A DNA stretch of 64,000 nt from Amyelois transitella (Eukaryota; Arthropoda; Insecta; Lepidoptera; Pyralidae): NCBI RefSeq assembly GCF_032362555.1, contig NC_083533.1:1369001-1433000 (forward strand), given 5' to 3'. Positions 10,831 to 22,317 of the stretch are shown in pieces. The position numbers and the translations under genes are program-made. The notes under the pieces were generated by a model. It worked only from the letters and a program-made list of their open reading frames with translations, did no database searches and was not told where the DNA came from. Every line of letters starts with the position of its first letter. The stretch's first letter is position 1.

Positions 10831-11075
10831 ATGTCGTGTGGTTCCCGGCGCCAATGGAAAAAAATAATAGGACTTCATTCATTCCATCTCTTTCCCATGG
10901 ATGTCGTAAAAGGCGACTAAGGGGTATGCTTTTAAACTTGGGATTGCTCTTTTAGGCGATGGGCTAGCAACCTGTCACTATTTGAATCTCTATTCTACAG
11001 CTGAAGCTGTGGTCTTGCAGTCTTTTGCCGACTGTTGGCTCTGTCTAATCCGCAAGGGATATAGACGTGACTTTA
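10831..11075 (+). repeat. nA element
   Basis: Head cgtgtggttcccggcgcc; tail gggatatagacgtgactt. Confidence 0.9.
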
Positions 11076-11217
11076 TATTACGTTTATAATTAGTTCATTC
11101 CGTTTCTCATGGATGTAGTAATGGGCGATTAAGGGTACATATATACTGATTTGTTACACTAGACAAATGAGATTATATTATAGGTAGCTTTGGGAAAAAC
11201 ATAGTGTGCACCGGCTG

Positions 11218-11410
11218 CTTCTCTTCCCTAGCGGAAGGTAACAGTAGATCAAGGGAGAGGCAAATAAACTCTTCTTGTTCTAAGCGATGGGGTAGCAACC
11301 TGGTACTTTACTTATTAAAATGTCAACTATCATTGGGCCATACAGCTCAAAGTGGCCTTTCTGTCTCTACGAGAGTGTTAGCTCTGTCTGTCCCGTAAGA
11401 GATTAAGAAG
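11218..11410 (+). repeat. nA copy, strongly diverged
   Basis: Still alignable at gcgatggggtagcaacctgg and at gctctgtctgtcccgtaag; an old copy. Confidence 0.6.
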
Positions 11411-11427
11411 AGATTTTATAATGATGA

Positions 11428-11530
11428 TGTCTTTCGTTCATAACGGGGTATACAGAGTCACTGACATAACACTCAAAAACCATGTCTAGCTGGATAGGTT
11501 AATGATTGTATCGAGAATCTAATAGTGACA
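11428..11530 (-). repeat. nA fragment, diverged
   Basis: Reverse tail (gtctttcgttcataacgggg) and body to tagtgacaggttg. Confidence 0.6.
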
Positions 11531-11553
11531 GGTTGTGTTGACAAAAAAAAATA

Positions 11554-11720
11554 TTACATACATATAGTCACGTCTATATCCCTTGCGGGGTAGATAGAGC
11601 CAACAGTCTTGAAAAGACAGAAAGGCTACTTTCAGCTGTAGATATGGCTTAATAATGGAATTGAGATTCAAATAGTGACAGGTTGCTACATCATCGCCCA
11701 CAAGAGGATACCCAAGTTAT
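11554..11720 (-). repeat. nA fragment
   Basis: Reverse tail two-thirds, from catacatatagtcacgtc to cccaagtta. Confidence 0.88.
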
Positions 11721-11856
11721 TAAAAAAAATATTCTTCCGCGGAATCGGCTTCACGGATACGAAATCTTTGGACGGCAATGACCATGGTATATACCTGGCT
11801 ATTGACACACGTGATGACATCAACACTAATGTACACTAACGCGTGTTAGTATAGTA

Positions 11857-12018
11857 CTAGCTGTGCCCGCGACATCGTCCGCGTGGAATAGTTATTTTGG
11901 GTATTATTGAAGCCCTCAAGGTTGAATAATTTTCCCCGTTTCCTCGATAAATGGTCTATTCAACGCAAAAATAATTTTTCAATTCGAACCAGTAGTTCTT
12001 TAGATTAGCACGTTCAAA
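11857..12018 (+). repeat. rep-C copy, internally deleted
   Basis: Begins agctgtgcccgcgacatc; lacks the middle third and ends at cacgttcaaac. Confidence 0.82.
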
Positions 12019-12061
12019 CGTATAGATAGATTTGGCGGTCAGTGATAAGAAGATTCGATAC

Positions 12062-12297
12062 GACCGTGTGGTTCCCGGCACTTCATAAAAGCACCACTCT
12101 TTTTTCCAATGTATGTCGTAAAATGCGACTAAAATATTGGATAATAAACTTAGGAATCTACTTTTACGCATTGGGCCAACAACCTTTTCAATATTAGAAT
12201 CTCAATACACACAGTGCTTTCAGTCTTTCCAAGGTTGTTGGCCCTGTCTGCACCGTAAGAGAAATAGACGTGATTATGACGTGTATGTATGTATGTG
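12062..12297 (+). repeat. nA element
   Basis: Head ccgtgtggttcccggcac; tail cgtgattatgacgtgtatg. Confidence 0.88.
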
Positions 12298-12489
12298 TAT
12301 AATCCATGGGAAAGGTCATGATTACGATCGTGTTCGGATTTTGTATTTGTTTATATTTCCGTATTATTACGGTACACTTGTTATAATTATATTTACGTTA
12401 CTATTTAGAGCTTCGCTTCTTTGAATTTTTAGCACGTTTACGTCATGTGAGGCGGTCACATGTCGAAATCTTGTTTTTTTTCCTTAACA

Positions 12490-13041
12490 GGTACATTAAA
12501 CCACACCTCCACACTCTCCTTGTATATCTGCTTAGTCAACCTGCTTTCATTCGTCCTCTCCACATGACCAAACCATCTTAACATACCCTAGGTCGGAGTG
12601 GGAAGACCTAGACCAAAGTGGGCGATAACGCCCCCTTGTGGGCGCTGCAGGTCTCAAGGGGGGCGGTAAGAGACCCAGAAAGAAAATGGGGGCGTTGTGA
12701 TGAGGCATTATATACATATATAGGTCACAATAATTAATAAAACTAATTTGAAGTTATAGTGGTTTTTAAATAGGTGAAAAAATGGGGGTGCTAAAAAAAT
12801 ATTTATTCTCAAAGTGGGCAGTAGACAAAATAAGTTTGGGACTCTCTGATCTAGACGAACGTATCTTGATCAAATTAAGGACGTCCTGGTAAAGGGTCAG
12901 GTCAAAAGTACCCGAAACCGCCGAGCTAGCATGAAGAGAGTTATGAATGTGGATGAAGCGAAGCAAGTATGCAGAGATCGTGGCAAGTGGAAAGAGGTAG
13001 TCTCTGCCTACCGCTCCGGGAAAGAGGCGTGATTTTATGTA
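12490..13041. mobile_element. RTE-A copy with an inverted 5' part
   Basis: 12500-12588 matches, in reverse, LINE positions about 58518-58599. It is followed at once, in forward orientation, by the LINE from about 58604 to its TATG tail (gtcggagtgggaagacc ... gaggcgtgattttatg). The inverted and direct parts are neighbours in the intact LINE. This is the classic twin-priming outcome of target-primed reverse transcription. The forward part is itself interrupted at 12614-12855. Confidence 0.85.
12614..12855. mobile_element. Small insertion in the RTE-A copy, probable MITE
   Basis: About 240 bp, from caaagtgggcgataacgccc to ttgggactctctg, absent from the intact LINE. It is flanked by ACCTAGAC and ATCTAGAC, an 8-bp target duplication with one later change, as expected for a hAT-type non-autonomous element. 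The ends are not clearly inverted repeats, so the class is inferred from the duplication only. It has no coding potential. Confidence 0.6.
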
Positions 13042-13047
13042 TGTATG

Positions 13048-13105
13048 TAAACTACACCTCTTTCCTGATAGGGTTGGCAGAGACACGTCTTCCCACTTGC
13101 TACGT
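13048..13105 (-). repeat. RTE-A tail fragment
   Basis: Reverse tail, acacctctttcctgataggg to cccacttgc, directly after the forward copy. Confidence 0.7.
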
Positions 13106-13149
13106 ATCGCCATGGTAATCTTGCGGCTTCTTTCGCTTCACACACACAG

Positions 13150-13396
13150 ACATATACATATAGTCACGTCTACATCCCTTGTGGGGTAGATAGAGTCAAC
13201 AGTCTTGAAAAGACTGAAAGGCCCCGTTCAATTCGGTGGAATTGAGATTCAAACAGTGACAGGGTGCTAGCCTGTCGCCTAAAAGAAGCATCCCAAGTTT
13301 ATAAGCCTATCCCTTAGTCGCCTTTTACAACATCCGTGGGAAAAAGATGGAGTGGTCATATTCTTTTTTCTATTTGTGCCGGGAACCACACGGCAT
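13150..13396 (-). repeat. nA element
   Basis: Reverse, nearly complete; ends gggaaccacacggca. Confidence 0.92.
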
Positions 13397-13670
13397 TTGT
13401 TTCTAACTAGATTTTATCTCTGTTTTTCACTTCCGTAGAGAAGGAATTCTTAGAAAAAACAAAAAAAAAGGAAACCTATATTACTCTCCATATTCTGTAT
13501 GGATGACCTGTTCATTAGGATTATACATAATGCAAGTAAATTTGACATTATTTAATCACTAAATGTGCAATGTGCATTCTACTGAACACGCAAAATCTGC
13601 AAAATAAACAAACAAAAGCACGTATGATTCAAAATCAAAATGGCGACTTTGTATTTTTTACAATGTTAGG

Positions 13671-13676
<6 letters not shown>

Positions 13677-13707
<31 letters not shown>

Positions 13708-14275
13708 TTATTACACAAAACAGATTACAACTATATCTAAACAAATTATATAAAACAAAACTTATAATCTAGGTTGTATTCCAAAAAATGTGTTTTTATA
13801 AAAGCTAAAAGAAGAGTTAACTTAAACTATGTCTAAAATAATATAAAATAAAAATAAAAGAATGAGTATACTAAACAATAATAGGAGGAGACCAATGTTC
13901 CACACGACAGGGATTAAACTGTCGTCTTGTGGTATAAAATATTTTTGATTGTGTTACTATACAAAGCCAATTTAGGTAGAAAAACGTCAAAGGTCTGGTT
14001 GCCTTTGGCGATTTCATTGCATTGACGAGCCATCCTAACCAGGGGATTGTAAAATGAGGTATTATTGCGATACACTTGTAGAACAAAAAGTCCTATTTGA
14101 TTAGCTCTACGAGCACTAAATCTCGTATTAAATGATAATTCAGCCAGCAAGTTAGGGACGTCTAATAAGGAGTGAATTATTTTATAAAAATAAACGAAAT
14201 CAAAATATTTTCGACGTGTATCTAATTTCTGTACATTAAATTTAATGAGACGAGCTTCATAATTCGGCTTTATTC
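13677..14275 (-). mobile_element. 3' remnant of a second LINE type
   Basis: A 36-nt poly(T) at the left marks the poly(A) tail of a reverse-strand element. Reverse-strand translation gives a conserved-looking C-terminal piece (LLAELSFNTRFSARRANQIG, then FYNPLVRMARQCNE and FDVFLPKLAL). That resembles the C-terminal region of Jockey/L2-like reverse transcriptase ORFs; no catalytic motifs are present. It is unrelated to RTE-A, which has a TATG tail. Confidence 0.65.
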
Positions 14276-14279
14276 TTTA

Positions 14280-14470
14280 CTAGAGGCCGCCCGCGACTTC
14301 GACCGCATGGAAACCTTATCAATCCCGCGGGAACTTCGGGATAAATATGTTATTCTGGGTCTTCAGCTACCTACAGGTTCAGTAGTTTTTGCGTGAAAGA
14401 GTAACAAACATACATACTGATATTCTGACATACTCAAAAACTTTCGCATTTATAATAGGTATTAGTAGGA
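14280..14470 (-). repeat. rep-D copy
   Basis: Reverse of the family starting ctactaatattataaatgcg; includes cgcgggaacttcgggataa. Confidence 0.8.
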
Positions 14471-14744
14471 TAGTTGTGCCCGCAACTTCGTCCGCGTGGA
14501 ACAGTTATTTTGGGCATCATTGAAGCCTTCAAGGATGAATAATTTTTCCGTTTTTTTTTTTTCACATTTTCCATTATTTCTTCGCTCCTAATAGTTGCAA
14601 CGTGATGTTTTATAGCCTAAAGCCTTCCTCGATAAATGGTCTATTTAACGCAAAAATAATTTTTCAATTCCAACCAGTAGTTCATGAGATTAGCGGGTTC
14701 AAACAAACAAACAAACCCTTTAGCTTTATAATATTAGTGTAGAT
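14470..14744 (+). repeat. rep-C copy, full length
   Basis: From agttgtgcccgcaacttcg to tataatattagtgtagat, including three caaa units. Confidence 0.88.
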
Positions 14745-14759
14745 GTTAAGAAAACCCTT

Positions 14760-15380
14760 AGCAGTATATGCTTCATCCGTTGGTCCTAGTTACATCCTAA
14801 CGTCTCAAGTCTTCACACAGCGGCGACATCACTAATATCAATCATAGAGAATAAATTGACGCGCCCAGCCAATAGCAGCGAAGAATCTAAATCGCGCAAA
14901 CAAAGATTTCACGGATACATACATACATACATTTGGTCAGGTCTATATCCCTTGCGGGGTAGACAGAGCCAATAGTCTTGAAAAGACTGAATGGCCACGT
15001 TCAGCTATTTGGCTTAATGATAGAATTGAGATTCAAATAGTGACAGGTTGCTAGCCCATCGCCTAAAAAGAATCCCAAGTTTGTAAGCCTATTCCTTAGT
15101 CGCATTTTATGACATCCATGGGAAAGAGATGGAGTGGTCCTATTCACGGATTGGAGCATAAATACCTACAACCTCCCACACAACATCCGTCTGTCGCGCG
15201 GTTCCCCAGGCGTCACACCAGCCTGGCGGAAGATCTTCCCTTTGGTGGCGGTCGAGCTGGTATCATCCAACTTCGTAAGAAGCTGACTCCTGTCTGTCCT
15301 CCGCAACCTTTACAGGAGATCCTAGGATCATGGTTAGGTACATCACATTGCCTGTTTGGGCACTATTTTTGTAGCCTACA
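14760..15380 (+). repeat. rep-F, split by an nA insertion
   Basis: The parts 14760-14916 and 15143-15380 match an uninterrupted copy at about 41120-41400 (ccaatagcagcgaa, aaatcgcgcaaacaaa, then cctggcggaagatcttc and tggtggcggtcgag). Confidence 0.8.
14917..15142 (-). mobile_element. nA insertion with target duplication
   Basis: Reverse copy, 5' truncated at ggtcctat. It is bounded by an exact 9-bp duplication TTCACGGAT at 14908-14916 and 15143-15151. The uninterrupted rep-F at 41.3 kb has the site once. This proves retroposition of nA by a target-duplicating mechanism. Confidence 0.93.
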
Positions 15381-15390
15381 TACATACTTG

Positions 15391-15637
15391 ACGGCCTCTG
15401 TGGCGCAGCGGTAGTACGCTTGTCTGTGACACCAGAGGTCCTGGGTTCGAATCCCGGCCAGGGCATGATGAGAAATTAACTTTTTCTGATTGGCCTGGGT
15501 CTTGGATGTTTATCTATATAAGTATTTATTATAAAAATATAGTATCGTTGAGTTAGTATCTCGTTACACAAGTCTCGAACTTACTTCGAGGCTAACTCAA
15601 TCTGTGTAATTTGTCCCGTATATATTTATATTTATAC
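15391..15637 (+). repeat. SINE-T, full length
   Basis: tRNA-like head with A box (tggcgcagcggtagt) and B box (ggttcgaatcccggcc), then a conserved ~170-bp body ending tttgtcccgtatata. Confidence 0.93.
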
Positions 15638-15638
15638 T

Positions 15639-15840
15639 GTATCATCACGTCTATAGCCCTTGCGGGGTAGACAGAGCCAATAATCTTGAAAAGAATGATA
15701 GGTCATGTTCAGCTGTTTGGCTAAATGATAGCAATTGAGATTCAAATAGCGACAGGTTGCTAGCCTATCGCCTAGAAGAGGAATCACAAGTTCATAAGCA
15801 TAGGCTTAGTAGTAAGGGATAGCCCTTAGTCGCGTTTTAA
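15639..15840 (-). repeat. nA fragment
   Basis: Reverse, fused to the SINE-T end; truncated at cgcgttttaaac. Confidence 0.85.
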
Positions 15841-16500
15841 ACATAGTTATTATAGTGATTAAATCAAAATAGACAATAAACGCTATAATCTTTTAAAGTT
15901 ATAGGTCAAGACTCGTAACTTGTCATATAAAATATTTAATGTTCATATGTTTATGTACATTGTTGTACCTATATATACATACAAACTAATACGTCTGTTT
16001 AAAAAAATTATATTAATTAGATATACCTGGGACTTAACTTGGTTCTGTTGGTGACGGGAACCACACGGCAATAAATGAAAAGTTTGATATTTACGCGGAC
16101 AGAGCCTTCAGCGGTTTCAAATTAAATAAATTAAAAAAAGTACCTACTTATACAAAAAAAAAAAACAGTTTCATTGAGAACCTCATTCTTTTCTCAAGCC
16201 GGTTCATAAAACCTTTTTTTTCTCTTGAAACGTGACCAAATCACAATAAAATTAAACACTTGGAGTTACATCGCACGATCGGATTGTGTAATCCAAAAAC
16301 CTGCTTATAAAAAGTCGTGCCACTAAATTATAGGGTTCCTTAGTCTGACAAAATAGTGAAACGTTAAAAGTAAACGTTATAAACATACTGACAAATAGAA
16401 AAAAAATAACAGTGAAAAGAGTTAACTCCAATTAATTCCACCCAAAAGAGTCTTAAATATAAAAAAAAAACTTTGACAAATGATGAGTTGAATTTTTGGA
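15841..16500. other. AT-rich spacer
   Basis: No gene or recognised repeat, except an isolated nA head end (gtgacgggaaccacacggca) near 16050-16070. Confidence 0.5.
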
Positions 16501-16502
16501 CC

Positions 16503-16754
16503 ATACATATAGTCACGTCTTTATTCCTTGCTAGGTAGACAGAGCCAACAGTCTTGAAGAGACTGATAGGCCACGTTTAAATGTTTAGCTTTATGATAGA
16601 ATTGAGATTCAATTAGTGACAGGTTGCTAGCCCATCGCCTAAAAGAAGAATCTCAAGATATAAGCCTATACCTTAGTCGTCTTTTACAATATCCATGGAA
16701 AAGAGATGGAGTGGTCCCATTCTTTTTTAATTTTAGCGCCGGAACCACACGGCA
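16503..16754 (-). repeat. nA element, full length
   Basis: Reverse; ends gccggaaccacacggca. Confidence 0.92.
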
Positions 16755-17020
16755 AAGTTTTAGATCAATAATTTATTTTATTTATCATTTAATTATTATT
16801 TGAATTAAGTGCACGCGGAAGCTACTAAACAATATTTTCAAGTCACTGGCACTAAGATGTATAACTAAATATAGTAATTTTCCCGCTATTTCTTACCATA
16901 TGTCCAGTTTTTATTGATAGGTCTACGATAATGACACCAATTTGCACCTCAGCCGTCAATATTGTTAAACAGTTTTACGGCTATGAATCAATGACACTAA
17001 GATGACTTTATATTTGTCAA

Positions 17021-17278
17021 CCAGCTGTGCCCGCGACTTCGTCCGCGTCAAATAGTTATTATGGGCATCATTGAAGCCCTCAAGGATAAATATTTTTCAC
17101 ATTTTCCATTATTTCTTTGCACCTTATAGTTGCAGCGTGATGTTATACATAGCTTAAAGCCTTCCTCGATAAATGGTCTATTCGACGCAAAAATAATTTT
17201 TCTATTCGAACCAGTAGTTCCTGAGATTAGCGCGTTCAAACAAACAAACAAACTCTTCAGCTTTATAATATTAGTATA
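17021..17278 (+). repeat. rep-C copy
   Basis: From cagctgtgcccgcgacttcg to tttataatattagtata. Confidence 0.88.
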
Positions 17279-17307
17279 CATATCATATCGTTATCATTAT
17301 CATCATA

Positions 17308-17487
17308 TCATAGGCTTATAAACTTAGGATTACTTCATATAGGTGATGGGCTAGCAACCTGTCACTATTAGAATCTCAATTCTATCATTAAGCCAAATAG
17401 CTGAACGTGGCCGATCAGTCTTCGAAAGACTGTTAGCTCTGTCTACCCCGCAAGGGATATAGACGTGACCATATGTATAAATGTATG
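17308..17487 (+). repeat. nA fragment
   Basis: Headless copy from ataggcttataaac to gacgtgaccatatgtata. Confidence 0.88.
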
Positions 17488-17514
17488 ACAAGTCTGGATT
17501 CAGGATGAAAGCAC

Positions 17515-17600
17515 CTAGTAGTTAGCTTGCATGAAAAGATTTTTGAATGATATGGATGACGCAGAAGAAGTATGCAGAGATCGTGGCAAGTGGATTGATA
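17515..17600 (+). repeat. RTE-A 3' fragment
   Basis: Diverged piece, cttgcatgaaaagattttt to gatcgtggcaagtgga, lacking the tail. Confidence 0.7.
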
Positions 17601-17871
17601 TAGTGCGTATAAGCACTTGAGGGGCAAGAACCTTCTATTTGAAGGAAAACATAAGGAAATTCGCATGTTATCTAGCTGTTGACATGAGTTAATGAGTCAG
17701 TTAGAATTAAGGTAACGTATCTGTCATCGCTTTGAAGAACGTTCTCTTAAAATATTTAGATTTATAATTGAGTAACAAACGCAGGGAGTGGTTGGACACT
17801 AGCAACTTGTCACTATTTGAATCTCAATTCCATCACTAAGCCATTGATATATTTATTTATAGATATTAATT

Positions 17872-18127
17872 GTGCCGTGTGGTGCCTGGTACCATTAAAA
17901 AAAAGAATAGGACCACTCCATCTCTTTCCCATGGATGTCGTAAAAGGCGATTAATGGATAGGCTTATAAACATGGGATTCTTTTTTTAGGCGATGGGCTA
18001 GCAACCTGTCACTATTTGAATCTCATTTCTATTATTAAGCCACACAGCTGAACGCTGCCAATCAGTCTTGTAAAGACTGTTGGCTCTGTCTTCCCCACAA
18101 GGGATATAGACGTGACTATATGTATGC
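17872..18127 (+). repeat. nA element, full length
   Basis: Head gccgtgtggtgcctggtacc; tail gacgtgactatatgtatg. A short headless nA scrap lies just upstream at 17789-17844. Confidence 0.92.
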
Positions 18128-18244
18128 AATGAATGCTATGTATTTTTATGATGCGCGCGCATGAGACGCCGCGCCGCAGATAAACAAGAACATAACAAGA
18201 AGGAGTATGTATAACATCTCAAACTTCTTTGAACATATACTATA

Positions 18245-18303
18245 TCAGCCACACAGCTGAAATTTTAAAGACTGTTGGCTCTGTCTACCCCGTAACGGAT
18301 TAT
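18245..18303 (+). repeat. nA tail fragment
   Basis: From cagccacacagctgaa to ctaccccgtaacggattatg. Confidence 0.75.
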
Positions 18304-18336
18304 GTATAATGTACACCGCAGCATTTTATACTGAAC

Positions 18337-18583
18337 TAGCTGTGCCCGCGACCCCGTCCGCGTGGAATAGTTATTTTGGGCATCATTCCTCCGCTTTTTT
18401 TCACATTTTCCATTATTTCTTTTCTCCTAATAGTTGCAACGTGATGTTATACAGCCTAAAGCATTCCTCGATAAATGGTCTATTCAACACAAAAATAATT
18501 TTTCAATTCGAACTAGTAGTTTCTGAGATTGGTGCGTACAAACAAACAAACAAACTCTTCACCTTTATAATATTAGTATAAGT
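18337..18583 (+). repeat. rep-C copy
   Basis: From agctgtgcccgcgacccc to tataatattagtataag. Confidence 0.88.
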
Positions 18584-18857
18584 AGATTACGATTTTGATT
18601 ATACCGTTTTGGGGTCAAAGTGTAAACTATGAAAGCCATTTATAAAATAGCTTCAGTAATTTTACACGCAATTAAATGTAGTATGTAATATTAAATACGT
18701 CATAAACATTAATTTTAACCTGATCTTACACCGGTCAAAGGTGATCGTGGGACTACACAAAACTTTGTAACTAATTTCTTGCTAACTTTTGCACGCGGCT
18801 TTACTCGTTTTAGAAAAAAAGTAGAAGTGTTCTTGCCACATGTCCCGGGTTCAAAAC

Positions 18858-19061
18858 TCCGTCTCATTCCCATGGATGTCGTAAAAGGATAGGATTATAA
18901 ACTTGGGATTCTTCTTTTAGGCGATGGGCTAGCAACCTGTCACTATTTGAATCTCAATTCTATGATTAAGCCAAACAGCTGAACGTGGCCTATCAGTCTT
19001 TCCAAGGCTGTTGGCTCTGTATACCCCGCATGGGATTAAGACGCGTTTATATGTATGTATG
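18858..19061 (+). repeat. nA fragment
   Basis: Lacks the first ~50 bp; tail reads attaagacgcgtttatatg. Confidence 0.88.
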
Positions 19062-19191
19062 TAAAAAAAATTGATGCTTAAACAAATCCCGTCACTTTCG
19101 GTTCCCGCGGAAATTTAGGAAAATTCTCTTTTCAAGGGTACCTGAAGATAACTAAATGAATGAAGCTAATAAAATTTTTACACCTGTCGGT

Positions 19192-19330
19192 CAATTTATT
19201 TATTTATTTAAAACTTTATTGCACAAAAATATGTAACATACATACTTAAAATCACGCCTCTTTCCCGGAGGGGTAGGCAGAGACTACCTCTTTCCACTTG
19301 CCACGATCTCTGCATACTTCCTTCGCTTCA
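19192..19330 (-). repeat. rep-G tail joined to RTE-A 3' fragment
   Basis: Reverse rep-G end (atttaaaactttattgcac) followed by a reverse RTE-A tail (cacgcctctttcccggaggg to tccttcgcttca). Confidence 0.8.
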
Positions 19331-20220
19331 ATATGTACAAAGTGCGGATTTAGTGCCGTTTGGCATTCTCTACCAGTCAACCAGCTGACCAAACAGAAGA
19401 ACTTTAAGTTGGTGGTGCGATAAAGTGCACATGCATACTGACAAAATAAATACATTACAAAAAATGCATAAATACATATAAAATACATAAAATACATTAT
19501 AAATACATATATCTACATACATAAAATACCAAATTATTTATCAGTTAATTTATTTATCAGTAAGTGTTCTATTTTACGTACTTTTTTCTTTATTCAGATT
19601 AACCTTATGTCACTCAGTCAGTCATGTGACAATTTTTTTATTTATATTTAATAATAAATACCTAAAAACAAATAAAACAAAATATACGGAACAGTGGTAC
19701 CTACCAAGGAAGCTATCGCGCTTCGCCGCGTGGCCTCAATACTTTTCGCGAGTCAAATTTTAAGGTCACATTATGTAACCTTATTATGTGAATCAACAAT
19801 ATGTATGTATATCATTCTTACAGTGCATTAATTTGTTTTCGAATGATTACTTTCACGTCTTCTCTATTACGAGGTAGACAGAGCTTTGTTCTTTACAGGG
19901 CAGACATGAAATAGCCACAAGGATTTCTTGTTCTTTTTAGATAATAATTAATATCTACTTATTTTAGACTGGAATTCTAATTAATTGGTTGTGTCATATC
20001 ATAATTTGTTTTAATTTTAAATTACTTTGACCACATTCTTCTCACTTTTATTTGGTAAAAATAAAATAAAATAATTTAATATTTTACACAAAAAATATCC
20101 GATTCGCCTTTGAAAAGTCATTTCAAAATGCCAAGAGTAAAATTTAAAGAAAATAAAAGTACGTGCATTAGTTACATTTAAAAATAAAATATGTGTACCT
20201 ATCCCAACTTACCAACAAAG
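19331..20220. other. AT-rich spacer
   Basis: No gene seen; a weak nA-like scrap near 19855-19910. Confidence 0.5.
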
Positions 20221-20224
20221 TTGA

Positions 20225-20330
20225 ATTTGGCTTTTCAGTTTTTTCAAGACTGCCTCTGTCTACCCCGCAAGGGATCTATATCCCTTGCGGGGTAGACTGT
20301 CAGTCACGTCTATACGTGACCATATGAATG
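20225..20330. repeat. nA tail folded back on itself
   Basis: A forward tail (gtctaccccgcaagggat, 20258-20275) is followed after 4 nt by its exact reverse complement (20280-20297), then gtcacgtctatacgtgac. Confidence 0.88.
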
Positions 20331-20704
20331 GAATTATATTATAAATGTGAAAGTTGGTTCATTTGATTTGGTTAGTTGTCTCTACACGCGTTATCTTATG
20401 TATGTTCTTACTAATGTTCTTATTAACGTTCTCTCCAAATATACGACACTTTTTTATTGTTAGATATATTCAACACATTAGTCGACATAAGCCTGCCCGC
20501 CGTTCCATATTATTTTATAATTGCGATGCCCAACAGGGTTCATATTGTACCTATTTATAAGCAGAATTGTAATTTAACTGATGTACTTTATGATATGCAA
20601 TAAATAATTTGAAAATTGAAAAAATTGAAATATCTACTGAACTAATGTTCTTGTTAGGTATTTTGCGTATATATAAAAAGAGTCTCTCCAGTAGTAGTTC
20701 CCGA

Positions 20705-20927
20705 GTTCTCCAACTCAGGAACTACTGGTTCGAATTGAAAAATTATTTTGCGTTGAATAGATCATTTATCGAGGAAGGCTTTAGGCTATATAACGTCACG
20801 CCGCAACTATAAGGAGCGAAGAAATAATGGAAAATGTGAAAAAAAAGTAAATTATTCATCCTTGAGGGCTTCAATGATGCCCAAAATAACTATTCCACGC
20901 GGACGAAGTCGCGGGCACAGCTAGTAA
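20705..20927 (-). repeat. rep-C copy
   Basis: Reverse; from ctcaggaactactggttcg to gcgggcacagctagta. Confidence 0.88.
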
Positions 20928-20929
20928 AA

Positions 20930-21415
20930 ATATATATCTACACTCCAAATAGAAGTATTTTTTGTTACATGATTGATTTCTTTTCCTCAAATGATTATGA
21001 ACTATTGAAATCGGTTGGTTAACCTTTCAAATATACTAAATATAATATTTTAATGAAAACATGCACGTTTTTATATTCACGTGATAATGATTCACCTAGT
21101 TATATAAACATTCAATAAATATTTGGAGATTTTAAGCAAATTTGACAACTGCATATTTAAGAATATATAATTTATTTTATTTTATTCAAGTATATTTTAA
21201 TGTACATTAAGGAAAAAAAAACACGATTTTAACTTAGACTTAGGAGAAAATTAGTACAAGGGTAGGTACTACTTGTTTCTAGATACATTTCTTTGAATCT
21301 TCTTCTCTTCCTCCTTCATACTTGCATAATAATATGAGGGAAGAAATAAATAATCTACGTAGATCTATACTCTATTCAAAAAGTTCGAAACTTGTATAAC
21401 TGGGAATGTAAATGA
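20930..21415. other. AT-rich spacer
   Basis: Nothing recognised. Confidence 0.5.
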
Positions 21416-21416
21416 A

Positions 21417-21685
21417 CATACATACACATAATCACGTCTATATCCCTTGCGGGGTAGACAGAACAGTCTTGATAAGACTGACAGGTTATGTTTAGCTGTT
21501 CGGCTTGATGATAGAATTGAGATTTGAATAGTGACAGGTTGCTAAATATAGAATCGCCAAATAAAGAATCGCAAGTTTGTAAGTCAATTCCTTAGTTGCC
21601 TTTTGCGACAACCATGGGAAAGTGATATCCAATCCATCTATTACATCCTGTTCTATTTTCTATTGGAGCCGGGAACCACACGGTA
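21417..21685 (-). repeat. nA element, full length
   Basis: Reverse; ends gccgggaaccacacggta. Confidence 0.92.
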
Positions 21686-21930
21686 AATTAAGTTCATAAA
21701 TGTAGGTACATAATATTTCGAATCCGCACTAAGTAAAAGATAATAATTTTGAATGTCAATCTTTTAAAAATAAATACAGTTTTATGACTTTTACAGCTGT
21801 CATGGATACAGTAATAAGTGGCTTGTTTTCCTTGCTTGCCAAATTTAAAGCCGGTCAAGGGAACGCAATTTTACATTCTCCTGCGACATTGTTTACCTAT
21901 AATTCCCGATTTAATGTTAACATATTATAT

Positions 21931-22188
21931 TTGCCGTGTGGTTCCCGGCACCAATATAAAAATGAATAGGAGCACTCCATCTCATTTCCCATGGATGTCG
22001 TTAGAGGCGACTAAGGAATAGGCTTATAAACTTGGGATTCTTATTTTAGGTGATGGGCTAGCAACCAGTCACTATTTGAATCTCAATTCTATCATAAAGC
22101 TAAACAGCTGAACGTGGCCTATCAGTGTCTTCGGCACTGTTGGCTCTGTCAGACCCGCAGGGGATGTAGACGTGACTATATGAATATG
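21931..22188 (+). repeat. nA element, full length
   Basis: Head gccgtgtggttcccggcacc; tail gatgtagacgtgactatatg. Confidence 0.94.
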
Positions 22189-22225
22189 AATGAATGAAGA
22201 ATGTAGCCTATATGTTTTTCTGGGT

Positions 22226-22317
22226 ATCCTATCCCTTAGTCGCCTTTTACGACGTTAATGGAAAAGAGATGGAGTGGTCCTATTCTTTTATGTATTGGTG
22301 CCGGGAACCACACGGCA
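22226..22317 (-). repeat. nA head fragment
   Basis: Reverse head portion only, cctatcccttagtcgcc to ccacacggcac. It faces away from the copy ending at 22188. Confidence 0.88.

Noticed and set aside
15109..15466. ORFs of 101 and 67 codons
   Set aside because: They span the junction of nA, rep-F and SINE-T and have no family likeness.
15391..15470. tRNA-like heads (A and B boxes) at 15.4, 33.1, 36.3, 40.6 and 51.6 kb
   Set aside because: All are followed by the same ~170-bp body; they are SINE heads without an intact cloverleaf call, not tRNA genes.
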